From assembly GCA_046597185.1 (NCBI GenBank), contig JBKJLF010000010.1, positions 1-6,707 on the forward strand: a stretch of 6,707 bases of DNA. The letters are read 5' to 3'. This document shows positions 5,176 through 6,707 of the stretch, piece by piece; within the stretch, counting starts at the first letter, position 1; each line of letters opens with the position of its first letter. The DNA is from CAMBDR01 sp046597185 (GTDB taxonomy: Bacteria > Pseudomonadota > Gammaproteobacteria > Burkholderiales > Burkholderiaceae_D). The position numbers and the translations under genes are program-made. The notes under the pieces are model-generated. The model did not search any database. It saw nothing but the letters and a program-made list of their open reading frames with translations, and was not told the origin of the DNA.

Positions 5176-6707
5176 ATGTCTGAAACCCCCCAAACCCTGT
5201 TTGCCGATTTACAATTGAGTCAACCTTTGCTGCGTGCCTTGCAAGATGTCGGCTATGAAATACCGTCACCGATTCAAGCTGCCACGATTCCGGTGTTACT
5301 GGAAAACCGCGATGTGTTAGGTCAAGCGCAAACGGGGACAGGTAAGACAGCCGCTTTTGCACTGCCGATTTTATCCCGCCTTGATTTATCCCAGCGTACG
5401 CCGCAAGCGCTGGTATTGGCCCCCACCCGCGAATTGGCTTTGCAAGTGGCCGAAGCGTTTCAGCGTTATGCCACCCATATCCCCGGTTTTCATGTTCTGC
5501 CTATTTATGGTGGCCAAAGTTATATACCGCAATTGGCTGCGCTCAAACGCGGTGTGCATGTAGTGGTGGGCACACCGGGCCGGGTGATTGATCATTTGGA
5601 TAAAGGCTCGCTCGATCTGTCCAAACTGAAAACCCTGGTGCTGGATGAAGCCGATGAAATGTTGCGCATGGGTTTTATTGATGATGTTGAGCGTATTTTG
5701 CAAGAAACCCCGGCCACGCGCCAAACGGCGCTGTTTTCAGCGACCATGCCCGCCGCCATCAAACGTATCGCCCAAACTTATTTGCGCAAACCGGCTGAAA
5801 TTACGGCGGCCGCCAAAACCGGCACGGCGGACAATATCCGCCAACGCTATTGGTTGGTGAGCGGTATGCATAAACTCGATGCCTTAACCCGCATTTTGGA
5901 AGCTGAAGAATTTGATGGCATGATTATTTTTTCGCGCACCAAATTGGGCACCGAAGAATTGGCCAGCAAGCTGGGTGCGCGTGGTTTCTCGGTCGCCGCC
6001 ATCAATGGTGATTTACAACAATCCCAGCGCGAGCGCATTATTGGGCAACTCAAAGACGGCAAGATTGATATTTTGGTAGCCACCGACGTGGCCGCGCGCG
6101 GTTTGGATGTGGAGCGTATCAGCCACGTAATCAATTACGATGTGCCGCACGACCCGGAAAGCTATACCCACCGCATTGGCCGCACTGGCCGCGCCGGGCG
6201 CAGTGGCGAAGCGATTTTATTCATCACGCCGCGTGAAAAAGGCATGTTGAAAATGATTGAACGCTCAACCCGTCAGCCTATCAGCGCGCTCGAATTGCCG
6301 ACTATTCAAGCGGTCAATGATGTGCGGGTAGCGCGCTTCAAGCAGCAAATCAGCGCCACGCTAGCCTTGGGTGAGTTGGGCTTATACCAATCGGTGGTGG
6401 AAGAATTTGAGCGCGAACAAAATATCCCGGCCATTGAAATTGCCGCTGCGCTGGCCAAAATGGCGCGCGGTGATGTGCCTTTGTTGCTATCCAAATCCAG
6501 CCAGCCACGGGTCGAGATGGAAGAGCGGCCAAGTCGCGCCGAACCGCGCATGGAGCACGGGCGCGAGCGCCCCTTGCGCCCGGCCATGGAACCGCGTGAG
6601 CGCGTGTTCCGCGCACCGGATGCGGGCATGCAAACCTATCGCATTGCGGTCGGTTATATTCATGGCGTAAAGCCGGGCAATATTGTCGGTGCGATTGCCA
6701 ATGAAGC
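5176..6707 (+). CDS. deaD: DEAD-box ATP-dependent RNA helicase, DeaD/CsdA type (3' partial)
   Basis: An RNA helicase that uses ATP to unwind short RNA duplexes; relatives act in ribosome assembly, mRNA turnover and growth in the cold. The frame is open to the window edge, showing 510 codons. All family motifs are intact: Q motif (Phe9 to Gln34), motif I AQTGTGKT (51-58), Ia APTREL (82-87), Ib TPGR (133-136), II DEAD (157-160), III SAT (188-190), IV around IIFSRT (250-255), V ATDVAARGLD (302-311), VI HRIGRTGRAG (332-341). After a dimerisation-like region and an Arg/Glu/Pro-rich linker (about 444-482), residues 486-510 (MQTYRIAVG, then HGVKPGNIVGAIANEA) begin a DbpA-type RNA-binding domain, which separates DeaD from shorter RhlE/SrmB types. 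An Arg-rich tail may follow beyond the edge. ATG 5176 is chosen because GAGAG lies at normal distance upstream; an in-frame ATG at 5155 has no such site and would add seven residues. A separate promoter region suggests independent expression. Confidence 0.93.
   Translation, partial: MSETPQTLFADLQLSQPLLRALQDVGYEIPSPIQAATIPVLLENRDVLGQAQTGTGKTAAFALPILSRLDLSQRTPQALVLAPTRELALQVAEAFQRYATHIPGFHVLPIYGGQSYIPQLAALKRGVHVVVGTPGRVIDHLDKGSLDLSKLKTLVLDEADEMLRMGFIDDVERILQETPATRQTALFSATMPAAIKRIAQTYLRKPAEITAAAKTGTADNIRQRYWLVSGMHKLDALTRILEAEEFDGMIIFSRTKLGTEELASKLGARGFSVAAINGDLQQSQRERIIGQLKDGKIDILVATDVAARGLDVERISHVINYDVPHDPESYTHRIGRTGRAGRSGEAILFITPREKGMLKMIERSTRQPISALELPTIQAVNDVRVARFKQQISATLALGELGLYQSVVEEFEREQNIPAIEIAAALAKMARGDVPLLLSKSSQPRVEMEERPSRAEPRMEHGRERPLRPAMEPRERVFRAPDAGMQTYRIAVGYIHGVKPGNIVGAIANE

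Noticed and set aside
6306..6670. Several overlapping frames on both strands near the right edge
   Set aside because: They are shadows of the helicase C-terminal region, whose own frame is open through the edge with the expected DbpA-type domain beginning.

Overview
The window looks like a chromosomal segment of a Gram-negative bacterium, most likely a betaproteobacterium. The reasons are a ChpA/PilL-type giant chemosensory kinase of the type IV pilus (Chp/Pil) pathway, an exosortase-type PEP-CTERM surface protein, a DeaD-type RNA helicase ending in a DbpA-type RNA-binding domain, and a moderate GC content with frequent TTG (Leu) and CAA (Gln) codons. The genus cannot be read from this sequence.

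Layout: three protein genes, all on the + strand. (1) From before base 1 to 3701: the C-terminal 1232 residues of a ChpA/PilL-like hybrid histidine kinase. Its reading frame is open through bases 3-425, so the striking 18-bp tandem repeat at the left edge is coding (hexapeptide Ala-Glu-Ala-Gln-Ala-Ala/Leu). It is followed by an Hpt domain, an acidic Ala/Pro linker, a canonical Hpt domain, the CheA kinase core, a CheW-like domain and a receiver domain. A G/C-rich hairpin (3753-3780) probably ends this transcript. (2) 3958-5061: a secreted HAF-repeat protein with an N-terminal signal peptide and a C-terminal PEP-CTERM sorting tag. It has seven repeats and may fold as one seven-bladed propeller. 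Its AT-rich upstream region carries a 17-bp hyphenated palindrome, a sigma70-like promoter and a sigma54-like GG-N10-GC element. (3) 5176 to the right edge: the first 510 residues of a DEAD-box RNA helicase of the DeaD/CsdA type, with a 7-bp inverted repeat around a -10-like hexamer just upstream.

How the genes relate: gene 1 belongs to the system that controls twitching motility and surface sensing, gene 2 encodes a surface or extracellular-matrix protein, and gene 3 is RNA housekeeping or cold adaptation. A terminator and separate promoter-like regions suggest three transcription units rather than one operon. Proximity of the pilus kinase to a PEP-CTERM surface protein is suggestive, but it does not prove a shared function.

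No clearly new multi-gene system is visible. The points most worth a second look are the in-frame hexapeptide minisatellite inside the chemosensory kinase, and the palindrome plus sigma54-like element in front of the PEP-CTERM gene.
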